Below, piece after piece: positions 25,685 to 37,097 of a stretch of DNA of 64,000 bases (position 1 is its first letter; the number at the start of each line of letters is the position of its first letter). The notes beneath the pieces were generated by a model. It did not search any database. It was not told where the DNA came from and worked only from the letters and a program-made list of their open reading frames with translations. Made by a program: the position numbers and the translations under genes. The stretch covers positions 15,232,864-15,296,863 of the forward strand of contig NC_088645.1 in NCBI RefSeq assembly GCF_964019385.1. Direction: 5' to 3'. This DNA comes from Sycon ciliatum (lineage: Eukaryota > Porifera > Calcarea > Leucosolenida > Sycettidae).

Positions 25685-28102
25685 TCAGCAGGCCCTCAGA
25701 TTCACTTTAAATTCTTTCAATGATGCAGAAGTCTTCACTGATTCGGGAAGTTGTAGCCATGCACAGTAGCCCTGGAAGAATGGCGATCTTGTGAATTGCG
25801 TTGACTTGGCCTTGGGAAGAGACACTTTGTTTCTGATTGAGCGGCCCGAAACAAACCAGTTATAAGGCTTTATATGTTCAGGAACACAACCCAAGAGAAT
25901 TCGATGAACCAATATACAGAGGCAAGTTAGTCGGCGTTGCTCTAACGGAGTAGTCTGAGCTAATAAGTACAACTCATTGGAGGGAAAGGAAGGTTTCTTC
26001 GAGAACAAAATTTTTAGAACTTTCTTATGATGAACTTCAATAGAATCGGATAAGACCTTAGCTAGGCCACACCAGGCTGTGGCAGCATATTCAAACAATG
26101 GAAGGAGATAAATTTTATATATAGCGGAACGGCACGGAATAGAGAGATGTTTACAATGACTTTTAATATAGCCAAGAGCACGGCTGACTTTATTACAAAT
26201 GTAATCTACATGAGCCGACCAGGACATGGATGAATCGAACATTACCCCTAGGTGCTTGTGCTCCTTTACCGTCTGAATTTCTGTGGGTGAATTGGGAAAG
26301 GTGAACTTAAACATTGAGGCAGAATCTGTTAGAAACAGTACTTTGGTTTTTGAAACGTTTGCCTGAAGCCTCCAACTGGACATCCAGGTGACAATCATAT
26401 TTATCGCGTCTTGCAACTCTGACTCAAGCTGTTTGACAGTTTTACAGTGGCGCAAAGCAGCTGTGTCGTCAGCAAACAATGACATTCCAGAAACATGACT
26501 TGGTAGATCATTAACATACAAAACAAAAAGCAATGGTCCAAGAATTGAGCCCTGAGGCACCCCCGACAGCACGGGTAGCTTTGGAGAGTCTGCTCCCGAC
26601 ACGGACACAAACTGGCTTCTCCCAGAAAGATAGCTCTCTATCCACTTCAACGGTGTGTCAGAGATGTTAAATATGACTTGAAGCTTCCTCAAGAGACCTC
26701 TATGCCACACTGTGTCGAACGCCTTTGCAAGATCGAAGAAGCAAATGCCCGTGTACAACTTTTCTGCTCTTGCTCCGATAATGTCCTGTACAAGGCGAGT
26801 CAGCTGCAGTGAAGTTGAGTCTCCACGACGAAAGCCAGACTGAGCAGGGTGAATGGCAGGGGCAACATGGCTATACAACTGATCATAAAATATTCGTTCA
26901 CATAATTTTGAAATGCATGATAAGAGAGAGATTGGCCTGTAATTTCCAGGAGTAGCTTTACTACCTTTGCCCTTAAATATCGGCGTTATTTTGGCCACTT
27001 TCCATGCCGATGGAAACTTCCCTTTTCTGAAAGACAAATTAAATAGAAGACATAAAGGATATGATAATGATGGTGCTAGAGCCTTAACAACTTCATTGGA
27101 GATGCCGTCCATACCAGGCGATTTGTTAAGCTTAAGCTTCGCAATAGCTTTGCGCACTCCAGCTGTGGTTATTATCGGAGCACGAAACGCATTCGGGAGG
27201 CAAGGGTGTTGGTCTAAGGACGGCAATGGTATGCGCGGGTCGTCAACAACCGCCACTGATGCAAATTGCTCGTTCAAAGCTGCAGCTTTAGCTGCAGGGT
27301 CTGCTGCCAACTTTCCATTTGATGCGAGGTCAGGTATTCCAGGGCTATTTCCCGAAGATCTCTGCATGCGAATGAATTGATGCAATGAAGGGTGATTACT
27401 GGTATCGCAAATCAGGACCTGCAGCTTTCGGATATACTCCCGGTGACATTTCCGGGACAGCGACCTCACAATATTTCGTTGCTTTTTAAACAGATATTTG
27501 TTGACAGGACTTGGGTACTTCCTACTCCGACTGTGAAGTTCCGCCTTGTGACGGATAGCACCTTTCAATTCCGCATTAATCCAGGGCGGAAGTTGTTTCG
27601 ACAGGCGTGATCTCCCTGTATCCCTGATGGAGCAACGGTCATAGTGCTGCACACTAATGTGCTGCGTAAAGATGCGGTCTAGAACAGTCTGAATATTTGC
27701 AAGTGATTCGTCCACATCTGACGTAACAACCGTATGCCAGGCAACTGCCGCTAGATCATCATTAATACCCGCCCACGTGGTAGGTGTCACTCTCTTAAAA
27801 TTGTACTTACGGGCAGAAGATGACTGCACAAAATCCCTGGATGAAGCACAAGAGGGAAGCGGGTCCATGGGGATATCAAACTGGCATGAAACGAGGAGGT
27901 GATCCGATGCATCCAGAGCACAGGCTGTGTCTATGGACGACACTAGTTGGCTACGATTGCTGAAGATGAGGTCCAAGCATGCCTGGTTGCCTGAAGGTGC
28001 GGTGTGCGTGTTTGTGGCGACCAGTTGTTGAAGACCAAAGCAGCCAAACTCTCGTTGTATTGCAGCACCAGCAGGGCATGTATGGTCTGTTGAGCACCAA
28101 AT
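25685..28102 (-). CDS. LINE ORF2-type protein: endonuclease C-terminus plus reverse transcriptase (5' truncated)
   Basis: The frame is open from the element's 5' edge to a TGA, about 805 codons, with no stop or frameshift. There is no credible start: the start is lost by truncation, and the first start-like codon, TTG at 27,976, gives 763 residues, which I number here. The part upstream of residue 1 plus residues 1-33 is the end of an APE-type endonuclease (FGLQQLVATN upstream; LIFSN at 3-7; SDH at 24-26, the conserved His motif). The reverse transcriptase spans about 270-510: NKSPGMDG (284-291), YRPISLL (346-352), FFDLAKAFD with catalytic Asp 415, SGVPQGSILGPLLF (471-484) and FADD (501-504) as the active-site box in place of YADD. 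The C-terminal region (LGVMFDSSMSW, 576-586; PLFEYAATAW, 626-635) is usual for this group. The element would copy its own RNA at a nicked target. This copy lacks its promoter and most of the endonuclease, so it cannot be autonomous. The intact frame suggests a young insertion. Confidence 0.9.
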   Translation of the reverse strand: MWCSTDHTCPAGAAIQREFGCFGLQQLVATNTHTAPSGNQACLDLIFSNRSQLVSSIDTACALDASDHLLVSCQFDIPMDPLPSCASSRDFVQSSSARKYNFKRVTPTTWAGINDDLAAVAWHTVVTSDVDESLANIQTVLDRIFTQHISVQHYDRCSIRDTGRSRLSKQLPPWINAELKGAIRHKAELHSRSRKYPSPVNKYLFKKQRNIVRSLSRKCHREYIRKLQVLICDTSNHPSLHQFIRMQRSSGNSPGIPDLASNGKLAADPAAKAAALNEQFASVAVVDDPRIPLPSLDQHPCLPNAFRAPIITTAGVRKAIAKLKLNKSPGMDGISNEVVKALAPSLSYPLCLLFNLSFRKGKFPSAWKVAKITPIFKGKGSKATPGNYRPISLLSCISKLCERIFYDQLYSHVAPAIHPAQSGFRRGDSTSLQLTRLVQDIIGARAEKLYTGICFFDLAKAFDTVWHRGLLRKLQVIFNISDTPLKWIESYLSGRSQFVSVSGADSPKLPVLSGVPQGSILGPLLFVLYVNDLPSHVSGMSLFADDTAALRHCKTVKQLESELQDAINMIVTWMSSWRLQANVSKTKVLFLTDSASMFKFTFPNSPTEIQTVKEHKHLGVMFDSSMSWSAHVDYICNKVSRALGYIKSHCKHLSIPCRSAIYKIYLLPLFEYAATAWCGLAKVLSDSIEVHHKKVLKILFSKKPSFPSNELYLLAQTTPLEQRRLTCLCILVHRILLGCVPEHIKPYNWFVSGRSIRNKVSLPKAKSTQFTRSPFFQGYCAWLQLPESVKTSASLKEFKVNLRAC

Positions 28103-28769
28103 AAATAGTCAAAATCCGACATTTTCTCACCTTCCTGCCCGTTCACAGCTCAGAAAATGACAGTGACCAGCCTCATCTTGTTGTGCAGCTGGAAATAGAC
28201 AAGTGCACCAAGAAAAAGAGCCACATTTCTCTAAAGAACTTGCCCAGGGCTGCTGAAAGCTGAAAAATAACCAATCTCACAGTTTGGGGCTTTTTACCCG
28301 TGAATCTTCACTTTGCGACTAAACTATTCACAGCAGTGCCAAATTTTTTGGGTCACTGAATGTGGGTGCCAGGGCCCTACAAGCAAACCAGAAATCAAAT
28401 CAATGCTACCACTGACATTACAGCTGGGTCATGTTATAGAGAGGTACATTGAAATTCAAAGGTCAGCACAAATGGTCAAAATCCGACATTTTCTCACCTT
28501 CCTGCCCGTTCACAGCTCAGAAAATGACAATGACCAGCCTCATCTCGTTGTGCAGCTTGACATAGACAAGTGCACCAAGAAAAAGAGCCACATTTCTCTA
28601 AAGAACTTGCCCAGGGCTGCTGAAAGCTGAAAAATAACCAATCTCACAGTTTGGGGCTTTTTACCCGTGAATCTTCATTTGGCGACTAAAATATTCACAG
28701 TAGTGCCACATTTTCTAAGTCACTGAATGTGGATGCCAGCGCCCTACAAGCAAACCAAAAATCAAATCA

Positions 28770-30506
28770 ATGCTACCACTGACATTACAGCTGGGTCATG
28801 TTATAGAGAGGTACATTGAAATTCAAAGGTCAGCACAAATGGTCAAAATCCGACATTTTTTCACCTTCCTGCCCGTTCACAGCTCAGAAAATGACAATGA
28901 CCAGCCTCATCTCGTTGTGCAGCTGGACATAGACAAGTGCAGCAAGAAAAAGAGCCACATTTCTCGAAAGAACTTGCCCAGGGCTGCTGAAAGCTGAAAA
29001 ATAACCAATCTCACAGTTTGGGGCTTTTTACCCGTGAATCTTCACTTTGCGACTTAACTATTCACAGCAGTGCCAAATATTTTGGGTCACTGAATGTGGG
29101 TGCCAGCCCTACAAGAAAACCAAAAATCAAATCAATTGGACCACTGACATTACAGCTCGGTCATGTTATAGAGAGGTACATTGAAATTCAAAGGTCAGCA
29201 CAAATGGTCAAAATCCGACATTTTCTCACCGTCCTGCGCGTTCACAGCTCAGAAAATGACAACGACCAGCCTCATCTCGTTGTGCAGCTGGACATAGACA
29301 AGTGCAGCAACAAAAAGAGCCACATTTCTCTAAAGAACTTGCCCAGGGCTGCTGAAAGCTGAAAAATAACCAATCTCACAGTTTGGGGCTTTTTACCCGT
29401 GAATCTTCACTTTGCGACTAAACTATTCACACCAGTGCCGCATTTGGGTCACTGAATGTGGATGCCAGCGCCCTACAAGCAAACCAAAAATCAAATCAAT
29501 GCGACCACTGACATTACAGCTGGGTCATGTTACAGAGAGGTACATTGAAATTCAAAGGTCAGAACAAATGGTCAAAATCCGACATTTTTTCACCTTCCTG
29601 CCCGTTCACAGCTCAGAAAATGACAATGACCAGCCTCATCTCGTTGTGCAGCTGGACATAGACAAGTGCAGCAAGAAAAAGAGCCACATTTCTCGAAAGA
29701 ACTTGCCCAGGGCTGCTGAAAGCTGAAAAATAACCAATCTCACAGTTTGGGGCTTTTTACCCGTGAATCTTCACTTTGCGACTTAACTATTCACAGCAGT
29801 GCCAAATATTTTGGGTCACTGAATGTGGGTGCCAGCGCCCTACAAGCAAACCAAAAATCAAATCAATTGGACCACTGACATTACAGCTCGGTCATGTTAT
29901 AGAGAGGTACATTGAAATTCAAAGGTCAGCACAAATGGTCAAAATCCGACATTTTCTCACCTTCCTGCACGTTCACAGCTCAGAAAATGACAATGACCAG
30001 CCTCATCTCGTTGTGCAGCTGGACATAGACAAGTGCAGCAACAAAAAGAGCCACATTTCTCTAAAGAACTTGCCCAGGGCTGCTGAAAGCTGAAAAATAA
30101 CCAATCTCACAGTTTGGGGCTTTTTACCCGTGAATCTTCACTTTGCGACTAAACTATTCACACCAGTGCCGCATTTGGGTCACTGAATGTGGATGCCAGC
30201 GCCCTACAAGCAAACCAAAAATCAAATCAATGCGACCACTGACATTACAGCTGGGTCATGTTATAGAGAGGTACATTGAAATTCAAAGGTCAGAACAAAT
30301 GGTCAAAATCCGACATTTTTTCACCTTCCTGCCCGTTCACAGCTCAGAAAATGACAATGACCAGCCTCATCTCGTTGTGCAGCTGGACATAGACAAGTGC
30401 AGCAAGAAAAAGAGCCACTTTCCTCGAAAGAACTTGCCCAGGGCTGCTGAAAGCTGAAAAATAACCAATCTCACAGTTTGGGGCTTTTTACCCGTGAATC
30501 TTCACT
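28770..30506 (+). repeat. Two-monomer (731-bp) higher-order repeat
   Basis: Two monomer types alternate. One has TTTTTTCACC, AAGTGCAGCAAG and TTTCTCGAAAG (starting near 28,680, 29,412 and 30,143). The other has GCGACTTAAC, CAATTGGACC and AAGTGCAGCAACAAAAAG (29,045 and 29,776). The 29,412 and 30,143 units share a 3-bp deletion (CGCATTTGGG) and lie 731 bp apart. A later unit at 30,874 has the same deletion but otherwise different variants. Confidence 0.82.
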
Positions 30507-31099
30507 TTGCGACTAAACTATTCACGTCAGTGCCAAATTTTTGGGGTCACTGAATGTGGGTGCCAGCGCCCTATAAGCAAACCAAAAATCAAATCAATGC
30601 GACCACTGACATTACAGCTGGGTCATGTTATAGAGAGGTACATTGAAATTCAAAGGTCAGCACAAATGGTCAAAATCCGACATTTTCTCACCTTCCTGCC
30701 CGTTCACAGCTCAGAAAATGACCATGACCAGCCTCATCTTGTTGTGCAGCTGGACATAGACAAGTGAACCAAGAAAAAGAGCCACATTTCTCTAAAGAAC
30801 TTGCCCATGGCTGCTGAAAGCTGAAAAATAACCAATCTCACAGTTTGGGGCTTTTTACCCGTGAATCTTCACTTTGCGACTAAACTATTCACACCAGTGC
30901 CGCATTTGGGTAACTGAATGTGGATGCCAGCGCCCTACAAGCAAACCAAAAATCAAATCAATGCGACCACTGACATTACAGCTGGGTCATGTTATAGAGA
31001 GGTACATTGAAATTGAAAGGTCAGCACAAATGGTCAAAATCCGACATTTTCTCACCTTCCTGCCCGTTCACAGCTCAGAAAATGACAATGACCAGCCTC

Positions 31100-31680
31100 A
31101 TCTTGTTGTGCAGCTGGATATAGACAAGTGCACCAAGAAAAACAGCCACATTTCTCTAAAGAACTTGCCCAGGGCTGCTGAAAGCTGAAAAATAACCAAT
31201 CTCACACTTTGGGGCTTTTTACCCGTGAATCTTCACTTTGCGACTTAACTATTCACAGCAGTGCCACATTTTCTGAGTCACTGAATGTGGATGCCAGCGC
31301 CCTACAAGCAAACCAAAAATCAAATCAATGCGACCACTGACATTACAGCTGGGTCATGTTATAGAGAGGTACATTGAAATTCAAAGGTCAGCACAAATGG
31401 TCAAAATCCGACATTTTCTCACCTTCCTGCCCGTTCACAGCTCAGAAAATGACAATGACCAGCCTCATCTTGTTATGCAGCTGGACATAGACAAGTACAC
31501 CAAGAAAAAGAGCCACATTTCTCTAAAGAACTTGCCCAGGGCTGCTGAAAGCTGAAAAATAACCAATCTCACAGTTTGGGGCTTTTTACCCGTGAATCTT
31601 CACTTTGCGACTAAACTATTCACAGCAGTGCCACATTTTCTGGGTCACTGAATGTGGATGCCAGCGCCCTACAAGCAAAC
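31100..31680 (+). repeat. Duplicated stretch, left copy (partner 34,405-34,985)
   Basis: The rare variants AAGAAAAACAGCC, CTCACACTTTGG, GCGACTTAAC, TTTTCTGAGTCACTG and AAGTACACCAAG occur in this order here and again 3,305 bp downstream (nine monomers). Outside this interval the two sites differ: 30,874 has CGCATTTGGG, 34,176 has TTTTTTGGGGCAC, and 34,910 has a 12-bp deletion near 35,090. Breakpoints are approximate. Confidence 0.75.
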
Positions 31681-34404
31681 CAAAAATCAAATCAATGCGA
31701 CCACTGACATTACAGCTGGGTCATGTTATAGAGAGGTACATTGAAATTCAAAGGTCAGCACAAATGGTCAAAATCCGACATTTTCTCACCTTCCTGCCCG
31801 TTCACAGCTCAGAAAATGACAAGGACCAGCCTCATCTCGTTGTGCAGCTGGACATAGACAAGTGCACCAAGAAAAAGAGCCACATTTCTCTAAAGAACTT
31901 GCCCAGGGCTGCTGAAAGCTGAAAAATAACCAATCTCACAGTTTGGGGCTTTTTACCCGTGAATCTTCACTTTGCGACTAAACTATTCACAGCAGTGCCA
32001 AATATTTTGGGTCACTGAATGTGGGTGCCAGCGCCCTACAAGCAAACCAAAAATCAAATCAATGCGACCACTGACATTACAGCTGGGTCATGTTATAGAG
32101 AGGTACATTGAAATTCAAAGGTCAGCACAAATGGTAAAAATCCGACATTTTCTCACCTTCCTGCCCATTCACAGCTCAGAAAATGACAATGACCAGCGTC
32201 ATCTCGTTGTGCAGCGGGACATAGTCAAGTGAACCAAGAAAAAGAGCCACATTTCTCTAAAGAACTTGCCCAGGGCTGCTGAAAGCTGAAAAATAACCAA
32301 TCTCACAGTTTGGGGCTTTTTACCCGTGAATCTTCACTTTGCGACTAAACTATTCACAGCAGTGCCACATTTTCTGGGTCACTGAATGTGGATGCCAGCA
32401 CCCTAGAAGCAAACTAAAAATCAAATCAATGCGACCACTGACATTACAGCTGGGTCATGTTATAGAGAGGTACATTGAAATTCAATGGTCAGCACAAATG
32501 GTCAAAATCCGACATTTTCTCACCTTCCTGCCCGTTCACAGTTAAGAAAATGACAATGACCAGCCTCATCTTGTTGTGCAGCTGGACATAGACAAGTGCA
32601 CCAAGAAAAAGAGCCACATTTCTCTAAAGAACTTGCCCAGGGCTGCTGAAAGCTGAAAAATAACCAATCTCACAGTTTGGGGCTTTTTACCCGTGAATCT
32701 TCACTTTGCGACTAAACTATTCACAGCAGTGCCACATTTTTTGGGTCACTGAATGTGGATGTCAGCGCTCTACAAGCAAACCAAAAATCAAATCAATGCG
32801 ACCACTGACATCACAGCTGGGTCATGTTATAGAGAGGTACATTGAAATTCAAAGGTCAGCACAAATGGTCAAAATCCGACATTTTCTCACCTTCCTGCCC
32901 GTTCACAGCTCAGGAACTGACAATGACCAGCCTCATCTTGTTGTGCAGCAGGACATAGACAAGTGCACCAAGAAAAAGAGCCACATTTCTCTAAAGAACT
33001 TGCCCAGGGCTGCTGAAAGCTGAAAAATATCCAATCTCACAGTTTGGGGCTTTTTACCCGTGAATCTTCACTTTGCGACTAAACTATTCACAGCAGTGCC
33101 ACATTTTTTTGGGTCACTGAATGTGGGTGCCAGCGCCCTACAAGGAAACCAAAAATCAAATCAATGCTACCACTGACATTACAGCTGAGTCATGTTATAG
33201 AGAGGTACATTGAAATTCAAAGGTCAGCACAAATGGTCAAAATCCGACATTTTCTCACCTTCCTGCCCGTTCACAGCTCAGAAAATGACAATGACCAGCC
33301 TCATCTTGTTGTGCAGCTGGCCATAGACAAGTGCACCAAGAAAAAAACCCACATTTCTCTAAAGAATTTGCCCAGGGCTGCTGAAAGCTGAAAAATAACC
33401 AATCTCACAGTTTGGGGCTTTTTACCCGTGAATCTTCACTTTGCGACTATACTCTTCGCAGCAGTGCCAAATTTTTTGGGTCACTGAATGTGGGTGCCAG
33501 GGCCCTACAAGCAAACCAAAAATCAAATCAATGCGACCACTGACATTACAGCTGGGTCATGTTATAGAGAGGTACATTGAAATTCAAAGGTCAGCACAAA
33601 TGGTCAAAATCCGACATTTTCTCACCTTCCTGCCCGTTCACAGCTAAGAAAATGACAATTACCAGCCTCATCTCGTTGTGCAGCTGGACATAGACAAGTG
33701 AACCAAGAAAAAGAGCCACATTTCTCTAAAGAACTTGCCCAGGGCTGCTGAAAGCTGAAAAATAACCAATCTCACAGTTTGGGGCTTTTTACCCGTGAAT
33801 CTTCACTTTGCGACTAAACTATTCACAGCAGTGCCAAATTTTTTGGGTCACTAAATGTGGATGCCAGCGCCCTACAAGCAAACCAAAAATCAAAATCAAT
33901 GCGACCACTGACATTACAGCTGGGCCATGTTATAGAGAGGTACATTGAAATTCAAAGGTCAGCACAAATGGTCAAAATCCGACATTTTCTCACCTTCCTG
34001 CCTGTTCACAGCTCAGAAAATGACAATGACCAGCCTCATCTCGTTGTGCAGCTGGACATAGACAAGTGAACCAAGAAAAAGACCCACATTTCTCTAAAGA
34101 ACTTGCCCAGGGCTGCTGAAAGCTGAAAAATAACCAATCTCACAGTTTGGGGCTTTTTACCCGTGAATCTTCACTTTGCGACTAAACTATTCACAGCAGT
34201 GCCAAATTTTTTGGGGCACTGAATGTGGGTGCCAGCGCCCTACAAGCAAACCAAAAATCAAATCAATGCGACCACTGACATTACAGCTTGGTCATGTTAT
34301 AGAGAGGTACATTGAAATTCAAAGGTCAGCACAAATGGTCAAAATCCGACATTTTCTCACCTTCCTGCCCGTTCACAGCTCAGAAAATGACAATGACCAG
34401 CCTC

Positions 34405-34985
34405 ATCTTGTTGTGCAGCTGGACATAGACAAGTGCACCAAGAAAAACAGCCACATTTCTCTAAAGAACTTGCCCAGGGCTGCTGAAAGCTGAAAAATAA
34501 CCAATCTCACACTTTGGGGCTTTTTACCCGTGAATCTTCACTTTGCGACTTAACTATTCACAGCAGTGCCACATTTTCTGAGTCACTGAATGTGGATGCC
34601 AGCGCCCTACAAGCAAACCAAAAATCAAATCAATGCGACCACTGACATTACAGCTGGGTCATGTTATAGAGAGGTACATTGAAATTCAAAGGTCAGCACA
34701 AATGGTCAAAATCCGACATTTTCTCACCTTCCTGCCCGTTCACAGCTCAGAAAATGACAATGACCAGCCTCATCTTGTTGTGCAGCTGGACATAGACAAG
34801 TACACCAAGAAAAAGAGCCACATTTCTCTAAAGAACTTGCCCAGGGCTGCTGAAAGCTGAAAAATAACCAATCTCACAGTTTGGGGCTTTTTACCCGTGA
34901 ATCTTCACTTTGCGACTAAACTATTCACAGCAGTGCCACATTTTCTGGGTCACTGAATGTGGATGCCAGCGCCCTACAAGCAAAC
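34405..34985 (+). repeat. Duplicated stretch, right copy (partner 31,100-31,680)
   Basis: Partner of the stretch 3,305 bp upstream, sharing the CTCACACTTTGG and CTGAGTCACTG variants. Immediately downstream, the 34,910 unit has lost 12 bp (TTTTCTCGTTCACAG), removing four codons of the usual open frame without shifting it. Confidence 0.75.
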
Positions 34986-36730
34986 CAAAAATCAAATCAA
35001 TGCGACAACTGACATTACAGCTGGGTCATGTTATAGAGAGGTACATTGAAATTCAAAGGTCAGCACAAATGGTCAAAATCCGACATTTTCTCGTTCACAG
35101 CTCAGAAAATGACAATGACCAGCCTCATTTTGTTGTGCAGCTGGGCATAGAAAAGTGCACCAAGAAAAAGAGCCACATTTCTCTAAAGAACTTGCCCAGG
35201 GCTGCTGAAAGCTGAAAATAACAAATCTCATAGTTTGGGGCTTTTTACCCGTGAATCTTCACTTTGCGACTAAACTATTCACAGCAGTGCCAAATTTTTT
35301 AGGTCACTGAATGTGGGTGTCAGCGCTCTACAAGCAAACCAAAAATCAAATCAATGCGACCACTGATATTACAGCTGGGTCATGTTATAGAGAGGTACAT
35401 TGAAACTCAAAGGTCAGCACAAATGGTCAAAATCCGACATTTTCTCACCTTCCTGCCCGTTCACACCTCAGAAAATGACAATGACCAGCCTCATCTTGTT
35501 GTGCAGCTGGACATAGACAAGTGAACCAGGAAAAAGAGCCACATTTCTCTAAAGAACTTGCCCAGGGCTGCTGAAAGCTGAAAAATAACCAATCCCACAG
35601 TTTGGGGCTTTTTACCCGTGAATCTTCACTTTGCGACTAAACTATTCACAGCAGTGCCAAATTTTTTGGCTCACTCAATGTAAGTGCCAGCGCCCTACAA
35701 GCAAACCAAAAATCAAATCAATGCGACCACTGACATTACAGCTGGGTCATGTTATAGAGAGGTACATTGAAATTCAAAGGTCAGCACAAATGGTCAAAAT
35801 CCGACATTTTCTCACCTTCCTGCCCGTTCACAGCTCAGAAAATGACAATGACCAGCCTCATCTTATTGTGCAGCTGGACATAGACAAGTGCAGCAAGAAA
35901 AAGAGCCACATTTCTCTAAAGAACTTGCCCAGGGCTGCTGAAAGCTGAAAAATAACCAATCTCACAGTTTGGAGCTTTTTACCCGTGAATCTTCACTTCG
36001 CGACTAAACTATTCACAGCAGTGCCAAATTTTTTGGGTCACTGAATGTGGGTGCCAGCGCCCTACAAGCAAACCAAAAATCAAATCAATGCTACCACTGA
36101 CATTACAGCTGGGTCATGTTATAGAGAGGTACATTGAAATTCAAAGGTCAGCACAAATGGTCAAAATCCGACATTTTCTCACATTCCTGCACGTTCACAG
36201 CTCAGAAAATGACAATGACCAGCCTCATCTCGTTGTTCAGCTAGACATAGACAAGTGCACCAAGAAAAAGAGCCACATTTCTCTAAAGAACTTGCCCAGG
36301 GCTGCTGAAAGCTGAAAAATAACCAATCTCACAGTTTGGGGCTTTTACCCGTGAATCTTCACTTTGCGACTAAACTATTCACAGCAGTGGCACATTTTCT
36401 GGGTCACTGAATGTGGATGCCAGCGCCCTACAAGCAAACCAAAAATCAAATCAATGCGACCACTGACATTACAGCTGGGTCATGTTATAGAGAGGTACAT
36501 TGAAATTCAATGGTCAGCACAAATGGTCAAAATCCGACATTTTCTCACATTCCTGCCTGTTCACAGCTCAGAAAATGACAATGACCAGCCTCATCTCGTT
36601 GTTCAGCTTGACAAAAACACGTGCACCAAGAAAAAGAGCCACATTTCTCTAAAGAACTTGCCCAGGGCTGCTGAAAGCTGAAAAATAACCAATCTCACAG
36701 TTTGGGGCTTTTTACCCGTGAATCTTCACT

Positions 36731-37097
36731 TTGCGACTAAACTATTCACAGCAGTGCCACATTTTCTGGGTCACTGAATGTGGGTGTCAGCGCTCTACAT
36801 GCAAACCAAAAATCAAATCAATGCGACCACTGACATTACAGCTGGGTCATGTTATAGAGAGGTACATTGAAATTCAAAGGTCAGCACAAATGGTCAAAAT
36901 CCGACATCTTCTCACCTTCCTGCCCGTTCACAGCTCAGAAAATAACAATGACCAGCCTCATCTTGTTGTGCAGCTGGGCATAGACAAGTGCACCAAGAAA
37001 AAGAGCCACATTTCTCTACAGAACTTGCCCAGGGCTGCTGAAAGCTGAAAAATATCCAATCTCACAGTTTGGGGCTTTTTACCCGTGAATCATCACT
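36731..37097 (+). repeat. Hybrid monomer at a block A junction
   Basis: The left part (GGGTGTCAGCGCTCTACATG, CCGACATCTTCTC) is that of the 397-bp-type units such as 38,566. The right part (AAAATAACAATG, GGGCATAGAC, CTACAGAAC, AAATATCCAATC) is that of the 1,111/41,878 type. The preceding unit (36,364) also shares GACAAAAACACG with 38,199. The switch falls between about 36,907 and 36,940. Confidence 0.85.

Larger units (their letters stand above)
25502..28102 (-). mobile_element. 5'-truncated non-LTR retrotransposon (LINE, CR1/L2/jockey-like)
   Basis: A 2.6-kb non-satellite insertion within one monomer. Satellite sequence stops after GGTCAGCACAAAT and resumes at AAATAGTCAAAATCC, which aligns to the normal AAATGGTCAAAATCC. 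AAAT on both sides is therefore a possible short target-site duplication. Read on the minus strand, the element begins inside the endonuclease domain, carries a full reverse transcriptase ORF, then about 160 bp of 3' UTR and a (TAAA)n tail. 5' truncation and a simple-repeat tail are typical of target-primed reverse transcription. Assignment to the CR1/L2/jockey group comes from the endonuclease remnant and RT motifs; the exact clade is not decidable by eye. No second copy is in the window. Confidence 0.93.

Noticed and set aside
26967-27610. Plus-strand ORFs of 137 and 72 codons, and a second minus-strand ORF of 69 codons, inside the LINE
   Set aside because: They overlap the long RT frame in other frames and show no motifs.
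27943-28146. 67-codon minus-strand ORF crossing the LINE 5' edge
   Set aside because: It fuses satellite sequence to an out-of-frame reading of the endonuclease remnant.
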